A stretch of 64,000 nucleotides of DNA from Mycobacterium sp. HUMS_12744610 (GCF_041206865.1 NZ_JBGEDP010000001.1:310001-374000); one strand, 5' to 3'. Shown: positions 24,735-33,223, numbered from the stretch's first letter. Numbers and translations: made by a program. The notes: generated by a model not told the origin, from the letters alone.

Positions 24735-25535
24735 TCACCACGCGCACGCCGCCGCGGCGCGAACCTCGTGGTCGTCGACCGCGGTGTATCGCTCCGTGGT
24801 CAGCACCGAGGCGTGGCCGAGAAGCTGCTGCACCGCCCGAAGATTGCGGCTGCCGCGGTACGCGCGCGTCGCGAAGCGGTGCCGCAACGTGTGCATCGTC
24901 CATCCTGACGGCAGCGCCTCGGTGACCAGATGCCCCACCTCCCGGGCCTTCAGATGCCCGTCGCCTTTGCGGGACGGGAACACCCAGCCCTCGGCAGCGC
25001 GGATCGCGGCCGCCAGGTCGGCGCTGATCGGCACCACGCGGTCTTTGCCGCCTTTGCCGTGCACCAGCAGGGAAGGCCCGTCGAGCAGATCATCGGAGTG
25101 CACCGCGGCGACCTCGGCGCGACGCAACCCGGCCTCCCCGGCCAGCCGGATCATCAGCCGTTCCCGTAACCCGGCGCCGGCCAGGGCGCTGCTCCACACC
25201 GCATCCGGGGCCGGTCTGGGCTGCGGTTTGGGGAGCCGGACCCGGGGCAGCTCGGCGCCGATATCGACGGGCACACGCCCCGTTTTCGCCGCCCATCTGA
25301 AGAACCCGACCATGGCTTCTCGGTGCGACTTGAGGGTGGGCGGCGCCCATGAGCGGCTTCCGAACCACGCGAGCAGCCGCTCGGCGGTGACCTGCTCTGG
25401 CGCGCTCTGCAGCCCGCGGGCGATGAGTTCGAGTTGCTCGCGGCGAAGCCTGAGGGTGGCCGGGCGCTGTCCGGCGCCGGCCAGGGCGCGCAGGTAATCC
25501 TCGATGAGGGGCTGCCACGTAGCTGGGGCGCTCAC
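24735..25535 (-). CDS. Tyrosine recombinase/integrase 2
   Basis: 266 residues from GTG 25535, which overlaps the preceding stop as GTGA. Catalytic set: Arg in EAGLRRAEV, Lys in VHGKGGKDRVV, HTLRHRF for His-x-x-Arg, His in QLLGHASV and Tyr in TTERYTAV. The N-terminal domain is compact (WQPLIEDYLRALAGAGQRPA). A second recombinase reading towards integrase 1 is unusual in so small an element. It may belong to a nested mobile module or serve excision. Confidence 0.9.
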   Translation of the reverse strand: MSAPATWQPLIEDYLRALAGAGQRPATLRLRREQLELIARGLQSAPEQVTAERLLAWFGSRSWAPPTLKSHREAMVGFFRWAAKTGRVPVDIGAELPRVRLPKPQPRPAPDAVWSSALAGAGLRERLMIRLAGEAGLRRAEVAAVHSDDLLDGPSLLVHGKGGKDRVVPISADLAAAIRAAEGWVFPSRKGDGHLKAREVGHLVTEALPSGWTMHTLRHRFATRAYRGSRNLRAVQQLLGHASVLTTERYTAVDDHEVRAAAACAW

Positions 25536-26014
25536 GACAGCCGGTCCAGCTCGTCGGCCGCCCCGACCAGCAGCGCGGCCACCGCGCGGGCCTGATCGGC
25601 GGTCAACCCGGCGCCCTCGTCCACGCCCCACAAGCTGATGCCGCGGGTGAAGCTGCCATCACACTGCTGGCGCCCGTCGATGTCGACGCTGATCCCAGAG
25701 CCGGCCAGCCGCAGATCCGCCATCCCGCCTTCGTAGCTTCGCCACACCAGCGAGCGTGAGTAGCCGTCGCGCTGAAGATTTTTCCCCCAGCCCGCCGAAT
25801 CGGTACGGGCACCGGCGGGCAATGGGACGTCGGCATACATGACGTCGACCAACCGATCAGCGATGCAGTCCCTGGCCGATTTCAGCAGGAAAGCGGCGCC
25901 CTTTTCGCCCTCGGGAAGGCGACGCTCCATGTCTCGAAACTCGTCGACCTCATGGTCGGTGAGCTGGTCGGCCAGGTCGCGCCAGGTGGTCGCGGTGTTG
26001 TCGGGTGTGGTCAT
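25532..26014 (-). CDS. Unknown protein of the integrase-2 operon
   Basis: 160 residues. ATG 26014 overlaps the upstream stop (ATGA), so this start is preferred over longer readings. The N-terminal helix pair (TWRDLADQLTDHEVDEFRDM) is followed by a mixed domain (SLVWRSYEGGMADLRLAGSG; ISVDIDGRQQCDGSFTRGIS) and a final helix. No known family recognised. Tight coupling to integrase 2 on both sides suggests a recombination accessory or regulator. Confidence 0.6.
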   Translation of the reverse strand: MTTPDNTATTWRDLADQLTDHEVDEFRDMERRLPEGEKGAAFLLKSARDCIADRLVDVMYADVPLPAGARTDSAGWGKNLQRDGYSRSLVWRSYEGGMADLRLAGSGISVDIDGRQQCDGSFTRGISLWGVDEGAGLTADQARAVAALLVGAADELDRLS

Positions 26015-26346
26015 GGGCGGGCCTCGATCTCGTAAGCCGCCGCGGTCAAGGCCGCGGCCAGCTGCCGCACGGCTTCGGGCTGCAACGGCACGCCGAATCG
26101 GGCCGGGGCTTCGACGGTCACCCAACGCTTGCAGGTGCCGTTGGAGCGCTGCAGGCCACCAACCCGGACCGTGAAACCCACGGCCTCGCGGACAGTGCCG
26201 TCGAAGGCCCGGGTCGGCAGGCCCGCGCCGCGCTGCAACCAGTCATGGATCTCGGTGGCGTCCGGCGGCGCGGTTACGCCAGGTCCAGCGGTGTCCCGTT
26301 CGCTATCAGGTGGTGTGGCAGTCGCATTGTCGTTGACGGTGGGCAT
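26011..26346 (-). CDS. Unknown small protein, first gene of the integrase-2 operon
   Basis: 111 residues. ATG 26346, with AGGAG just upstream on the minus strand. Disordered N-terminus, then VGFTVRVGGLQRSNGTCKRW and a C-terminal helix (VRQLAAALTAAAYEIE). Its end resembles that of the following protein (helix ending in a run of Ala), so the two may be distant paralogues. Function unknown. Controlled from the palindrome at 26372-26393. Confidence 0.6.
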   Translation of the reverse strand: MPTVNDNATATPPDSERDTAGPGVTAPPDATEIHDWLQRGAGLPTRAFDGTVREAVGFTVRVGGLQRSNGTCKRWVTVEAPARFGVPLQPEAVRQLAAALTAAAYEIEARP

Positions 26347-26371
26347 TTGTGTCGCGCTCCTCTCAGAAGGG

Positions 26372-26393
26372 ATCGGGCGAGAATTCGCCCGAT
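26372..26393. promoter_or_regulatory. Palindromic operator-like site at right end
   Basis: ATCGGGCGA (26372-26380), spacer GAAT, TCGCCCGAT (26385-26393). The right arm plus AAC repeats at 17205-17216. It sits 26 bases before the start of the minus-strand operon, so repression or recombinase binding are both plausible. Confidence 0.5.
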
Positions 26394-26463
26394 AACACCG
26401 CGCACAACGCCACGAATCGGCCTTGGTTTCTCCTGGTCAGAACAACGCTTAGCGGTACGGCAC

Positions 26464-26499
26464 CCCGAAAATGCCGGGCGAGCCGAAACGGGTGCAGCC
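26464..26499 (+). repeat. attR: right 36-bp copy of the core repeat
   Basis: Identical to 17097-17132. Immediately to its right the reading frame of Prim-PolC resumes, which shows that this side is the displaced chromosomal half. Confidence 0.9.
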
Positions 26500-26524
26500 G
26501 AGCAAGGACAGGGACCGTCTCTAG
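26464..26524 (+). pseudogene. Displaced original 3' end of Prim-PolC
   Basis: In the Prim-PolC frame this reads PKMPGEPKRVQPSKDRDRL and a TAG at 26522-26524. Excision between the two repeats would rejoin the gene exactly and restore this tail in place of the element-supplied one. Confidence 0.85.
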
Positions 26525-26673
26525 GTGCACCCGCTCACCGAAATGCGCCTGCCGACGCTCGCGCAGACGTCGGCACGGGCCACGCCGGAGGGCTGCATGG
26601 CGGCACACGCCTCGGGCATCGCGGTCAGAGCAAACACGGCGATCCCCGCCGCGGCCCAATACCGCGGCGTCAT
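26521..26673 (-). CDS. Small secreted protein, 50 residues
   Basis: ATG 26673 overlaps the stop of the heme-binding-type gene as ATGA. The sequence starts MTPRYWAAAGIAVFALTAMP, a signal-peptide-like stretch, and ends ADVCASVGRRISVSGCT with two Cys. Similar tiny Cys-pair secreted proteins occur across mycobacteria. Its TAG overlaps, tail to tail, the original TAG of Prim-PolC. Role unknown; probably works with the upstream secreted protein. Confidence 0.6.
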   Translation of the reverse strand: MTPRYWAAAGIAVFALTAMPEACAAMQPSGVARADVCASVGRRISVSGCT

Positions 26674-27059
26674 TGCGCACCCTCCGCACCGAGCAGCGGC
26701 GTCCAGTTGCAGCGCTGCCTGATGTCGACCATCGGCTGCCAGATGTTCTCGAGGTCGGTCTGCTCCTCCGGGTTGGCGCCGAAGTAGTTGTGCACGTCGT
26801 CGCGGATCTGGCCTTTCGGCTGATCCTGAAGGCCGGTGTAGAACTCGTTCACGTCGGGGTGGGTGAACAGGTAGGTCGATAGCGCCGCCGCGACGCCGGC
26901 CGCGACCCCGGCAACGTCGGCGGCCGTGCAGTTCGGCGGCCGGGGCGTCGCATCGGCCGCAGCGGTCCCCGCGGTGGCACCGAGCAGCGTGCCGCAAACC
27001 GCGCCGGCGGTCAGCGCGCCGACCACGGCGCGGCGCCGGATGAGTGCTGAGGGGAACAT
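26670..27059 (-). CDS. Secreted heme-binding (haemophore-type) protein
   Basis: 129 residues from ATG 27059 with AAGGAG nine bases upstream. A twin-Arg-like start (RRRAVVGALTAGAV) and an Ala-rich signal peptide end near TAAADA. The mature part (CTAADVAGVAAGVAAALSTY; LFTHPDVNEFYTGL; YFGANPEEQTDLENIWQP; two Cys) matches the mycobacterial helical haemophore/heme-binding family typified by Rv0203. Likely extracellular heme capture; binding is not shown here. Confidence 0.78.
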   Translation of the reverse strand: MFPSALIRRRAVVGALTAGAVCGTLLGATAGTAAADATPRPPNCTAADVAGVAAGVAAALSTYLFTHPDVNEFYTGLQDQPKGQIRDDVHNYFGANPEEQTDLENIWQPMVDIRQRCNWTPLLGAEGAQ

Positions 27060-27186
27060 GACTGGCTCCTTCACGGGGTGATCGACGGTGTTATCCCCCC
27101 GGGCCCAGCTAAGCAGATCGGGGCGGCTGCGTGGGTGCGATGCGCGATGCCGGGCGGCGCCGGCGTTTTCTCACTCATCCTCAACG

Positions 27187-27900
27187 TCGGGAGAACATCG
27201 GCCGGCGTGGCGGGTAGTCCCCACAACGACATGAACATGAGGCCGCCGATCGACTGGGTGACCCGGTTGCCCGGCTCCGTTTTCGACGTCAACGGTGTTG
27301 CGCCTGCGCGCCGCGCCGTCTGGCCGGTCGTAGTCGACGGCATGCCGGAGGGTGTGCCGGATGCGGCCCGCCGGCCCGAACCAGCGCTGCCCGCACCGCA
27401 GGGCTGGCCGTTCGGCGAGCACTTCCCGCGTACCTGCGGCACCGGACGGATGGTCGCGGGCGCGGTGTTCTGGACCGATTTCCTCTACGACGACCACGGG
27501 GCGGGCGGCGCCCGGATCACCATGCCGCCCGGACGCATCGTGCCGCCCAACCCGAGCGTGTTCGCACAGACCGTCGGGCTCGCCGGGCCCCCGACGTGCG
27601 GCGTCCGGCTGCCGCCCGGAATGGACATCGCGGCCGATCCCGAACACCGACTCGCACTGCGCGCGGGAGGGCGAAACCCGGCCGCTGCTGCGCAACGCCC
27701 GATGGTTGCCCCTCGTCATAGCCCACGGCGTGCTGGACGAGTTCGTGCCGATCCCCTCGGTCCTGCAGCAGGTATTCCGGCTCGACCGGCTCGGCTACCG
27801 TTACCGCTTCACCGTCTACCCGGTCACGATCACGTTGGACCGGTTGCCGCCCGGCACCGAGGTAGCGGATCGGCGACACCGCCACGGGTGCGGCCGTGGC
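27187..27900 (+). pseudogene. Secreted alpha/beta-hydrolase-type gene, decayed
   Basis: One frame gives PEPALPAPQGWPFGEHFPRT and GAVFWTDFLYDDHGAGGA to about 27670. A different frame then gives NARWLPLVIAHGVLDEFVPI followed by LDRLGYRYRFTVYP, the end of an alpha/beta-hydrolase. Both halves resemble one family of large secreted actinobacterial hydrolases. No start, signal peptide or nucleophile elbow remains. The interval 27060-27186 holds nothing else I can identify. Confidence 0.55.
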
Positions 27901-27923
27901 CGTTCCGGCGGGCCGGCATCGGA

Positions 27924-28430
27924 TCACCCTTGCCGCAGTCGGTCTTTGATGCTGAAGCCGTTGCTGTCGGCGCGGTGGTCGGTCATGTTGCGGCACTCGC
28001 CGAAGAGCTGAACCGCCCCGTCGGCGCCGGTGAAGGGGCTCACGCCGATCCGGGCCAGCACACCGTCCCGGTGGATGGCGGTTCCCGTGGCGGGCGCCCA
28101 GCCGTCGGCCACCATGGTCGCGGCGATTCGCGCGAAGTAGGTGTCGTGGTCGACGCCGGGCGGCACGGCGAACGTCATGTCGACGCGGCCGCGGTACGGC
28201 GGCTCGCCCTGGTCGTTGCAGGACTCCCAGCTGAAACCGCCCGAAGGATCCTGCAGGCCGGCCACTTTCGCGATCTGCCTCGCCGCGTCGACGACCTGGG
28301 CAATGGCCTGCCGGTCGGACAGCGGGGAGTCGGGTTTCTGCCCGGACGAAGACATCGGCGCACATCCTCCCAGCGCGACGGTCACGGCGGTCAGCGCCGC
28401 GAGCCGGCCCGATCGACTACCTGAACTCAT
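27924..28430 (-). CDS. Lipoprotein, LppA-like
   Basis: 168 residues from ATG 28430. The signal peptide ends in a lipobox (VALGGCAP, Cys near residue 23). The mature domain contains VDAARQIAKVAGLQDPSGGF and SWESCNDQGEPPYRGRVDMT, reminiscent of the LppA/LppB type found next to Rv2542 in M. tuberculosis. It overlaps the end of the DUF1023 gene by 14 bases, the same kind of pairing. Function unknown; anchored on the outer face of the membrane. Confidence 0.7.
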   Translation of the reverse strand: MSSGSRSGRLAALTAVTVALGGCAPMSSSGQKPDSPLSDRQAIAQVVDAARQIAKVAGLQDPSGGFSWESCNDQGEPPYRGRVDMTFAVPPGVDHDTYFARIAATMVADGWAPATGTAIHRDGVLARIGVSPFTGADGAVQLFGECRNMTDHRADSNGFSIKDRLRQG

Positions 28431-30417
28431 GGTCGCGGGTGACGGAGCCGGAGCCGCGGTCCCATTCCGGATCGCCGGTGAGGGGCGCGCGGATCTCGAT
28501 GTGCGGCAGCGGGATCGTTCCGAAGGGCGTGCGCACCTCGCGGGGCGTGGCGATCCGTTCTTCGTCGCGCGCGGCGGCCAGCATCCCTTCGCGGCCCAGG
28601 GCATCGCCGTGACCGGTGCTGATCTCGGTCATGTTGTGCAGCGCTTCGCCGCCCACGTCGTAGTAGTGCGAATGATCGTCGAACCACGGCACGGCGCTGT
28701 GGGAGCCGGCGACCTCGGCCCGGAAACGCACCGACCCGAAGCCGTCGTGCGCGGGATCGGGGCCCAGGCCGGCACAGGGCCCGAACGGCTCGCCGAGCAG
28801 GGCGTTGAGCGCGTTGGGGGCGACGCTGCCCGATTCCCCGATCCAGCTGATCGCGTCGGTCGAGGCGGCGCCGACATAGAGCCGGCCGCCGCGCAGCCGC
28901 AAATCCGCTGCGCTATGCGCCAGATCCGTTCCGGGACAACCGATCAGCACGGCGTCGTCGGCGTGCATGCCGCTGTTGGCGAACGCGTCGGCCACCGTCG
29001 TCGCCCCGTAGGAATGGCCGATGACGGTCACGTGCGCCGGGACGGGGCCGTCATGGGTGACCGCCAGGGCGTTGACGTCGGCGGCCAGCAGCCCGCCGCC
29101 CTGGCGCGCCAGCCACGGCGTGCCGACCTCCCGCAGCGTCGCCGGGTCCAGGTCCGGAGCGTCGTAACCCATCCACGCGAGCACGGCGGTGGACCGGGTG
29201 CGGTCGGCTTTCAGTGCCTGGTCGTAGAGGTTGACGGCGTCGTTGTGCCCGTCGTAGAGCCAGCCGTTCTGGACGCTGCTGTCGGTGCCGGGCACCACGA
29301 CGGCGATGTTGTGGGCGGTGTCCGGGTTGCCGATCGCGATCGCCGCCCTGCCCTTGCCGTTGAATGCTGCCGGGTCGTAGGTCCACAGCAGGACGGGCCG
29401 CGGATGGTCCGGGTCGGGCCCCTCGTCGTGCGCGACGCCCCGGTCGGTCTTCACCGCGTTGCGGTAGCGGGTGACGTCGGCGGCCGAAAGCCCGTACCTG
29501 CCGGGGCAGGCGAGTAGATCGTCGTCGCGGTCGTGCAGCACGGCCTCTCGCAGGCGTCGGGGTGAGATGCCGCGCGCGCGGCCCGCATCCTCCACCCTGT
29601 TCAGGTCGTCGTGCAACACCGCCCGGTTCACCGCGTCGCGCAGCCGGGCCGGCATGCCGTCGAGGTTGCCCAGCCCGGGCGGGTGGGCCGCGATCAGGCG
29701 GGCCTGGTCCGGCGTGCCGAGCGAATCCCACCACCTGCGCACGTCTTCGGGTGTGGTGCACGGCGGTGGCTCGGGGCCGGCGAGGGCCTGCAGCGGCGAC
29801 GCGTCGTAGCCGTCGCCGCGCACCGTGGCCAGCGCGGTGCGCAGGGATCCGGCGTAGTCGTCGCGCAGGGACCGCAGCGCGCCCAGGGCGGCCCGGGTGT
29901 CGTCGATCGCGTCGTCTTCGCAGGCGGTGATCAGGGCCTCGAGATCGGTTCGGGCGGAAGGCGTCAGGCCGGGATCCCGTTCGAGTTCGACGGCCTGCCC
30001 GATGAGGAGGTCGAGCTGTGGCAACCGGGATTCGAGGGCCGCGATCTGCCCGGCCGCGCCGCGTTGCGCCTCGGCCAGCGCGGCGGCGATGTTCTCCAGG
30101 TCGACGCCGATGGCAGGCAGTCGCAGCGACTGCGCGCCCAGTACCGCGGCCGTCCGCGCGACCTCGGCCGAGGCGTTGATCGGGTGATCGCCGCCGCGGT
30201 GGTCCCAGGCCGCGTCGAAGCGGCCGAGGGCTTGCGCGAACGCCGCGTCGGCCTCGGCGGTGCAGCGGCCGGCGGCGTGGAACGCCTCGGCGAGGCGCGA
30301 GATCTGCGCCGGGCTGCCGGCCCGCAGGCCGCGGTCGATCGCCCACGGGTCACCGCCCGCTTCGGCGATCAGCGCGGCCAGGCTTATGCAGCGGAGCCGC
30401 ATCGCTGTCATGGCCAC
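28417..30417 (-). CDS. DUF1023 alpha/beta-hydrolase
   Basis: 666 residues. The N-terminal 250 are helical (resembling WXG100-style helical hairpins). The C-terminal half is the DUF1023 hydrolase with AVVVPGTDSSVQNGWLYDGH and the nucleophile elbow VIGHSYGATT. A late HSAVPWFDDHSHYYD region likely holds the His. No signal peptide is seen; in relatives the helical part may permit specialised secretion, which is inference. Cotranscribed with the lipoprotein. Confidence 0.8.
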   Translation of the reverse strand: MAMTAMRLRCISLAALIAEAGGDPWAIDRGLRAGSPAQISRLAEAFHAAGRCTAEADAAFAQALGRFDAAWDHRGGDHPINASAEVARTAAVLGAQSLRLPAIGVDLENIAAALAEAQRGAAGQIAALESRLPQLDLLIGQAVELERDPGLTPSARTDLEALITACEDDAIDDTRAALGALRSLRDDYAGSLRTALATVRGDGYDASPLQALAGPEPPPCTTPEDVRRWWDSLGTPDQARLIAAHPPGLGNLDGMPARLRDAVNRAVLHDDLNRVEDAGRARGISPRRLREAVLHDRDDDLLACPGRYGLSAADVTRYRNAVKTDRGVAHDEGPDPDHPRPVLLWTYDPAAFNGKGRAAIAIGNPDTAHNIAVVVPGTDSSVQNGWLYDGHNDAVNLYDQALKADRTRSTAVLAWMGYDAPDLDPATLREVGTPWLARQGGGLLAADVNALAVTHDGPVPAHVTVIGHSYGATTVADAFANSGMHADDAVLIGCPGTDLAHSAADLRLRGGRLYVGAASTDAISWIGESGSVAPNALNALLGEPFGPCAGLGPDPAHDGFGSVRFRAEVAGSHSAVPWFDDHSHYYDVGGEALHNMTEISTGHGDALGREGMLAAARDEERIATPREVRTPFGTIPLPHIEIRAPLTGDPEWDRGSGSVTRDHEFR

Positions 30418-30441
30418 CCCTTTTGAGCTGGCCCAACCGTA

Positions 30442-31236
30442 CTACCGTGCGGCACCGGCCCGGGTGCGCGAGCGCCACCGGCTGTGGGTAACGGCCTTTC
30501 CGGCCAGGCCGGCGCACACCGCCCCCGCCAGTGCGGCGACCGGTGCCGCCACCGACGGCCCCGCGACCACGCAGAAGCCGAACACCGCACCCACGGCCAG
30601 CAGTGCCACGCGCGGTGCCGTCCAGCGGGTCATTGCCGGCAGGCGCGCCGACAGGCAAATGCCCAGCAGCAACGCGACGATGTGCCCGACGCCGGTGAAA
30701 CCCGCGGCCGGGGCCGCCGCCACCGCGGCGCCGATCCACCAACCGGCCCAGGCCGCCCGCCGGTGTGACGGTATCGCCGCCGTCAGCGCGCCGAGCACGC
30801 CCACGGCGCCGTAGCTGATCCCCACGTCGCTGGCGTGCGCGACCGAGCCCGGCAGCCATCGCGTCTCGACCGCGGCGACCAGTCCCGCCGCGACGATCAG
30901 GGTGGCACCGACGTGGCCGACCACGAACGCGAGCAGCACACCCCTGCCGCGCCAGGCGAGTTCGCCCAGAGCCAGCAGACACACCAATCCCGGCAGCCAC
31001 ACCACAACAGCGCCGCCGCTGTCGAGGAACGCGCTGCCGACCAGGGTGGCGACCCGGCCGTGCGCCAGGTTGTGCAGGTTGGTGCTCATGCGGCTCACGG
31101 CGACCTCGCGCGCGTGCCGGCCGAGCGCGGTCAGTGTGAGCGACACCCCGGCCAGCGCGACGGCGTAGGTCAGCGTGACGCGCACCGCCCCGGCGCCGGA
31201 CACCAGGCGGGCGGTCACAGCCGTCGGCGAGCCCAT
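30442..31236 (-). CDS. Rhomboid-like integral membrane protein
   Basis: 264 residues from ATG 31236, about six to seven hydrophobic segments. The family marker SRMSTNLHNLAHGRVATLVG follows the first helix, then GHVGATLIVAAGL and GISYGAVGVLGAL. The rhomboid GxSx/His pair appears only in altered form (GISYG, GHIVALLLG), so protease activity is uncertain. Typical of mycobacterial rhomboid-like proteins of unknown role. Separated from the DUF1023 gene by 24 bases. Confidence 0.7.
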   Translation of the reverse strand: MGSPTAVTARLVSGAGAVRVTLTYAVALAGVSLTLTALGRHAREVAVSRMSTNLHNLAHGRVATLVGSAFLDSGGAVVVWLPGLVCLLALGELAWRGRGVLLAFVVGHVGATLIVAAGLVAAVETRWLPGSVAHASDVGISYGAVGVLGALTAAIPSHRRAAWAGWWIGAAVAAAPAAGFTGVGHIVALLLGICLSARLPAMTRWTAPRVALLAVGAVFGFCVVAGPSVAAPVAALAGAVCAGLAGKAVTHSRWRSRTRAGAAR

Positions 31237-31390
31237 GCTCCCACCATGGCGGCGCGCCGCCCGGTTGGCGAGGCTCTTAACGCATGTTTCACGCCCGGGT
31301 CGCGATTGTTTACGCCCCGGCCGTGCTTGACGCCGGCGCGGCGCGCGCGCAAGACTGGGCGATCGCCCAAAAGTCGGAAGCGAGGTTGCC

Positions 31391-32602
31391 ATGGCGGGCC
31401 CGACCGTCACCGACGACACGGCCGTGTACTACGACCCCTACGACGTCGGCATCATCGCCGACCCCTACCCGGTCTACGCGCGGTTGCGCGAGGAAGCGCC
31501 GATCTACCACAACCAGCGCTACGACTTCTGGGCGCTGTCAAGGCATTCCGACGTCGAGCAGGCGCTGGCCAACTGGGAGGTCTTCTCCAGCCGCCGCAGC
31601 GACATCCTCGAGTTGGTCCAGTCGGAGTACGAGATGCCCGGCGGGGTCATGATGTTCCAGGACCCGCCCGAGCACACCAGGCTGCGCGGGCTGATGTCGC
31701 GGGTGTTCACCCCGCGCCGGATGGCCGCCCTCGAGGACCAGATCCGCCGGTACTGCGTCCGGTGCCTGGACCCGCTGGTGGGGTCGGCGGGCTTCGACAT
31801 CATCGCCGAACTCGCGTCCATGATGCCGATGCGGGTGATCGGCATGCTGCTGGGAATACCGGAATCCGAACAGGTTTCGGTGCGCGACGCCAACGACGCC
31901 AACCTGCGCACCAAACCGGGCGCACCGCTGCGGGTCGCCGACGCCGAGTCCATCGCCGACGGCCGGATCTACGCCGACTACGTCGAATGGCGTTCCAGGA
32001 ACCCGTCCGACGACCTGATGACGACGCTGCTCAACGTCGAGTTCGACGACGAGCGCGGCGTGCGGCGCAAGCTGACCCGCAAAGAGGTGCTGCACTACAC
32101 CCAGGTGGTCGCCGGTGCGGGCAACGAGACGACCGGCCGGCTGATCGGCTGGCTGGCCAAAGTGCTCGCCGAGCACCCCGACCAGCGCCGGCGGATCCAC
32201 CGGGACCGCTCGCTGCTCAACCGCGCCGTCGACGAGACCCTGCGGTTCGAACCCACCGGGCCCCACGTCGCCCGCTGGCTGGCGCGTGACTTCGAGTGTC
32301 ACGGCACCACGGTGCCCTCGGGCAGCGCCGTGCTGCTGCTGTTCGGCGCCGCCAACCGTGACCCGCGCCGCTACGCCGCTCCCGACAGGTTCGACATCGG
32401 CCGCGACAACATCTCCCACATCACGTTCGGCAAGGGCGTGCATTACTGCCTCGGCGCGAACCTGGCCCGCCTGGAGGGCCGCGTGGCGCTCGACGAACTG
32501 CTCAACCGCTGGCCCGAGTGGGACATCGACTACGCCACAGCCCAACTCGCATCCACCTCCACCGTCCGCGGCTGGGAGCGGCTGCGCGTCGTGTTGCCCT
32601 AG
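31391..32602 (+). CDS. Cytochrome P450
   Basis: 403 residues, intact. I-helix AGAGNETTGRLIGW, K-helix ExxR in VDETLRFEPTG, and heme-ligand loop FGKGVHYCLGANLARLEG with the Cys thiolate. Soluble bacterial type. It overlaps tail to tail with a TetR gene, and an F420-type oxidoreductase follows, a common small oxidation module in mycobacteria. Substrate unknown. Confidence 0.93.
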   Translation: MAGPTVTDDTAVYYDPYDVGIIADPYPVYARLREEAPIYHNQRYDFWALSRHSDVEQALANWEVFSSRRSDILELVQSEYEMPGGVMMFQDPPEHTRLRGLMSRVFTPRRMAALEDQIRRYCVRCLDPLVGSAGFDIIAELASMMPMRVIGMLLGIPESEQVSVRDANDANLRTKPGAPLRVADAESIADGRIYADYVEWRSRNPSDDLMTTLLNVEFDDERGVRRKLTRKEVLHYTQVVAGAGNETTGRLIGWLAKVLAEHPDQRRRIHRDRSLLNRAVDETLRFEPTGPHVARWLARDFECHGTTVPSGSAVLLLFGAANRDPRRYAAPDRFDIGRDNISHITFGKGVHYCLGANLARLEGRVALDELLNRWPEWDIDYATAQLASTSTVRGWERLRVVLP

Positions 32603-33159
32603 CGCGGTGCCGGCATCTCGAAGCGGTCGAGAAATCGGTTGACCAGGGCGACGGCCTCCCGGTGGCCGGTGCTGCTGCCGAGGCCCTGCTCGAGGACCAG
32701 GGTGCGGCCGACCGCGGCGATGACGACCGCGAGGCCCGCCGGCGGGAACTCTCCGGGGTCGAGACCGTACTCCTGGACGACGGCGCCCAGCGCGGCGGTC
32801 TGCGTCTGGCGCCACCGCTCCGACCAGGTGGCGATCTCGGCGCAAATATCCTTGCGGTGGTTGGCAAGTCCCATGAACTCCAGCAGCAGGCGGGTGTCCT
32901 TGGGTTCGGTGAGCGTGTCCCAGACGGCGTGCAGCGGCCGGTCGGCCGCCAGCGCCCGCTGCTGGCGCTCGAGGTAAGCCGCGGCGCCGCGGCGGAATAC
33001 GGCCAGGAACAACTCGTCCATGCTGGGGAAGTGGTAGTGCACCAGGGCGGGTCTGACGCCTGCCCGGGCCGCGACCCGTCGCGACGTGGCCGCGGCGTAA
33101 CCCTCCTCGACCATGATCTGACTCGTGGCCTCGATCAGCAGGTCCCGCGTGGTTGCCAT
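32599..33159 (-). CDS. TetR family regulator
   Basis: 186 residues from ATG 33159. The HTH segment reads MVEEGYAAATSRRVAARAGV followed by RPALVHYHFPSMDELFLAVF. The C-terminal domain contains a LEFMGLANHRKDI segment seen in many mycobacterial TetR proteins. Divergent from the F420-type gene with 64 bases between starts, and convergent with the P450, so it may control one or both. Confidence 0.87.
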   Translation of the reverse strand: MATTRDLLIEATSQIMVEEGYAAATSRRVAARAGVRPALVHYHFPSMDELFLAVFRRGAAAYLERQQRALAADRPLHAVWDTLTEPKDTRLLLEFMGLANHRKDICAEIATWSERWRQTQTAALGAVVQEYGLDPGEFPPAGLAVVIAAVGRTLVLEQGLGSSTGHREAVALVNRFLDRFEMPAPR

Positions 33160-33223
33160 CGACAAAGACTGCCACAGCGGCGCCCGGGGATTAGAAACGC
33201 GTGCGATCGGGAACCGTCCCGGC

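Larger units (their letters stand above)
17133..26499 (+). mobile_element. Integrated 9.4-kb mini-prophage/satellite-like element
   Basis: Bounded by the 36-bp direct repeats and absent from the expected ligC/Prim-PolC locus layout. Plus-strand cargo runs from integrase 1 to a capsid-region-like protein (17226-23918). A minus-strand operon (26346-24735) ends in integrase 2. Phage-type markers are DUF2742, a RepA-like AAA ATPase, a PD-(D/E)XK nuclease, WhiB-like, an excisionase-like HTH and a scaffold-like protein. No terminase, portal, major capsid, tail or lysis gene is visible. It resembles the small M. tuberculosis prophages phiRv1/phiRv2 in style but with different gene content. A defective prophage or helper-dependent satellite is the best reading; a plasmid-like integrative element is the alternative. 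Confidence 0.85.
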
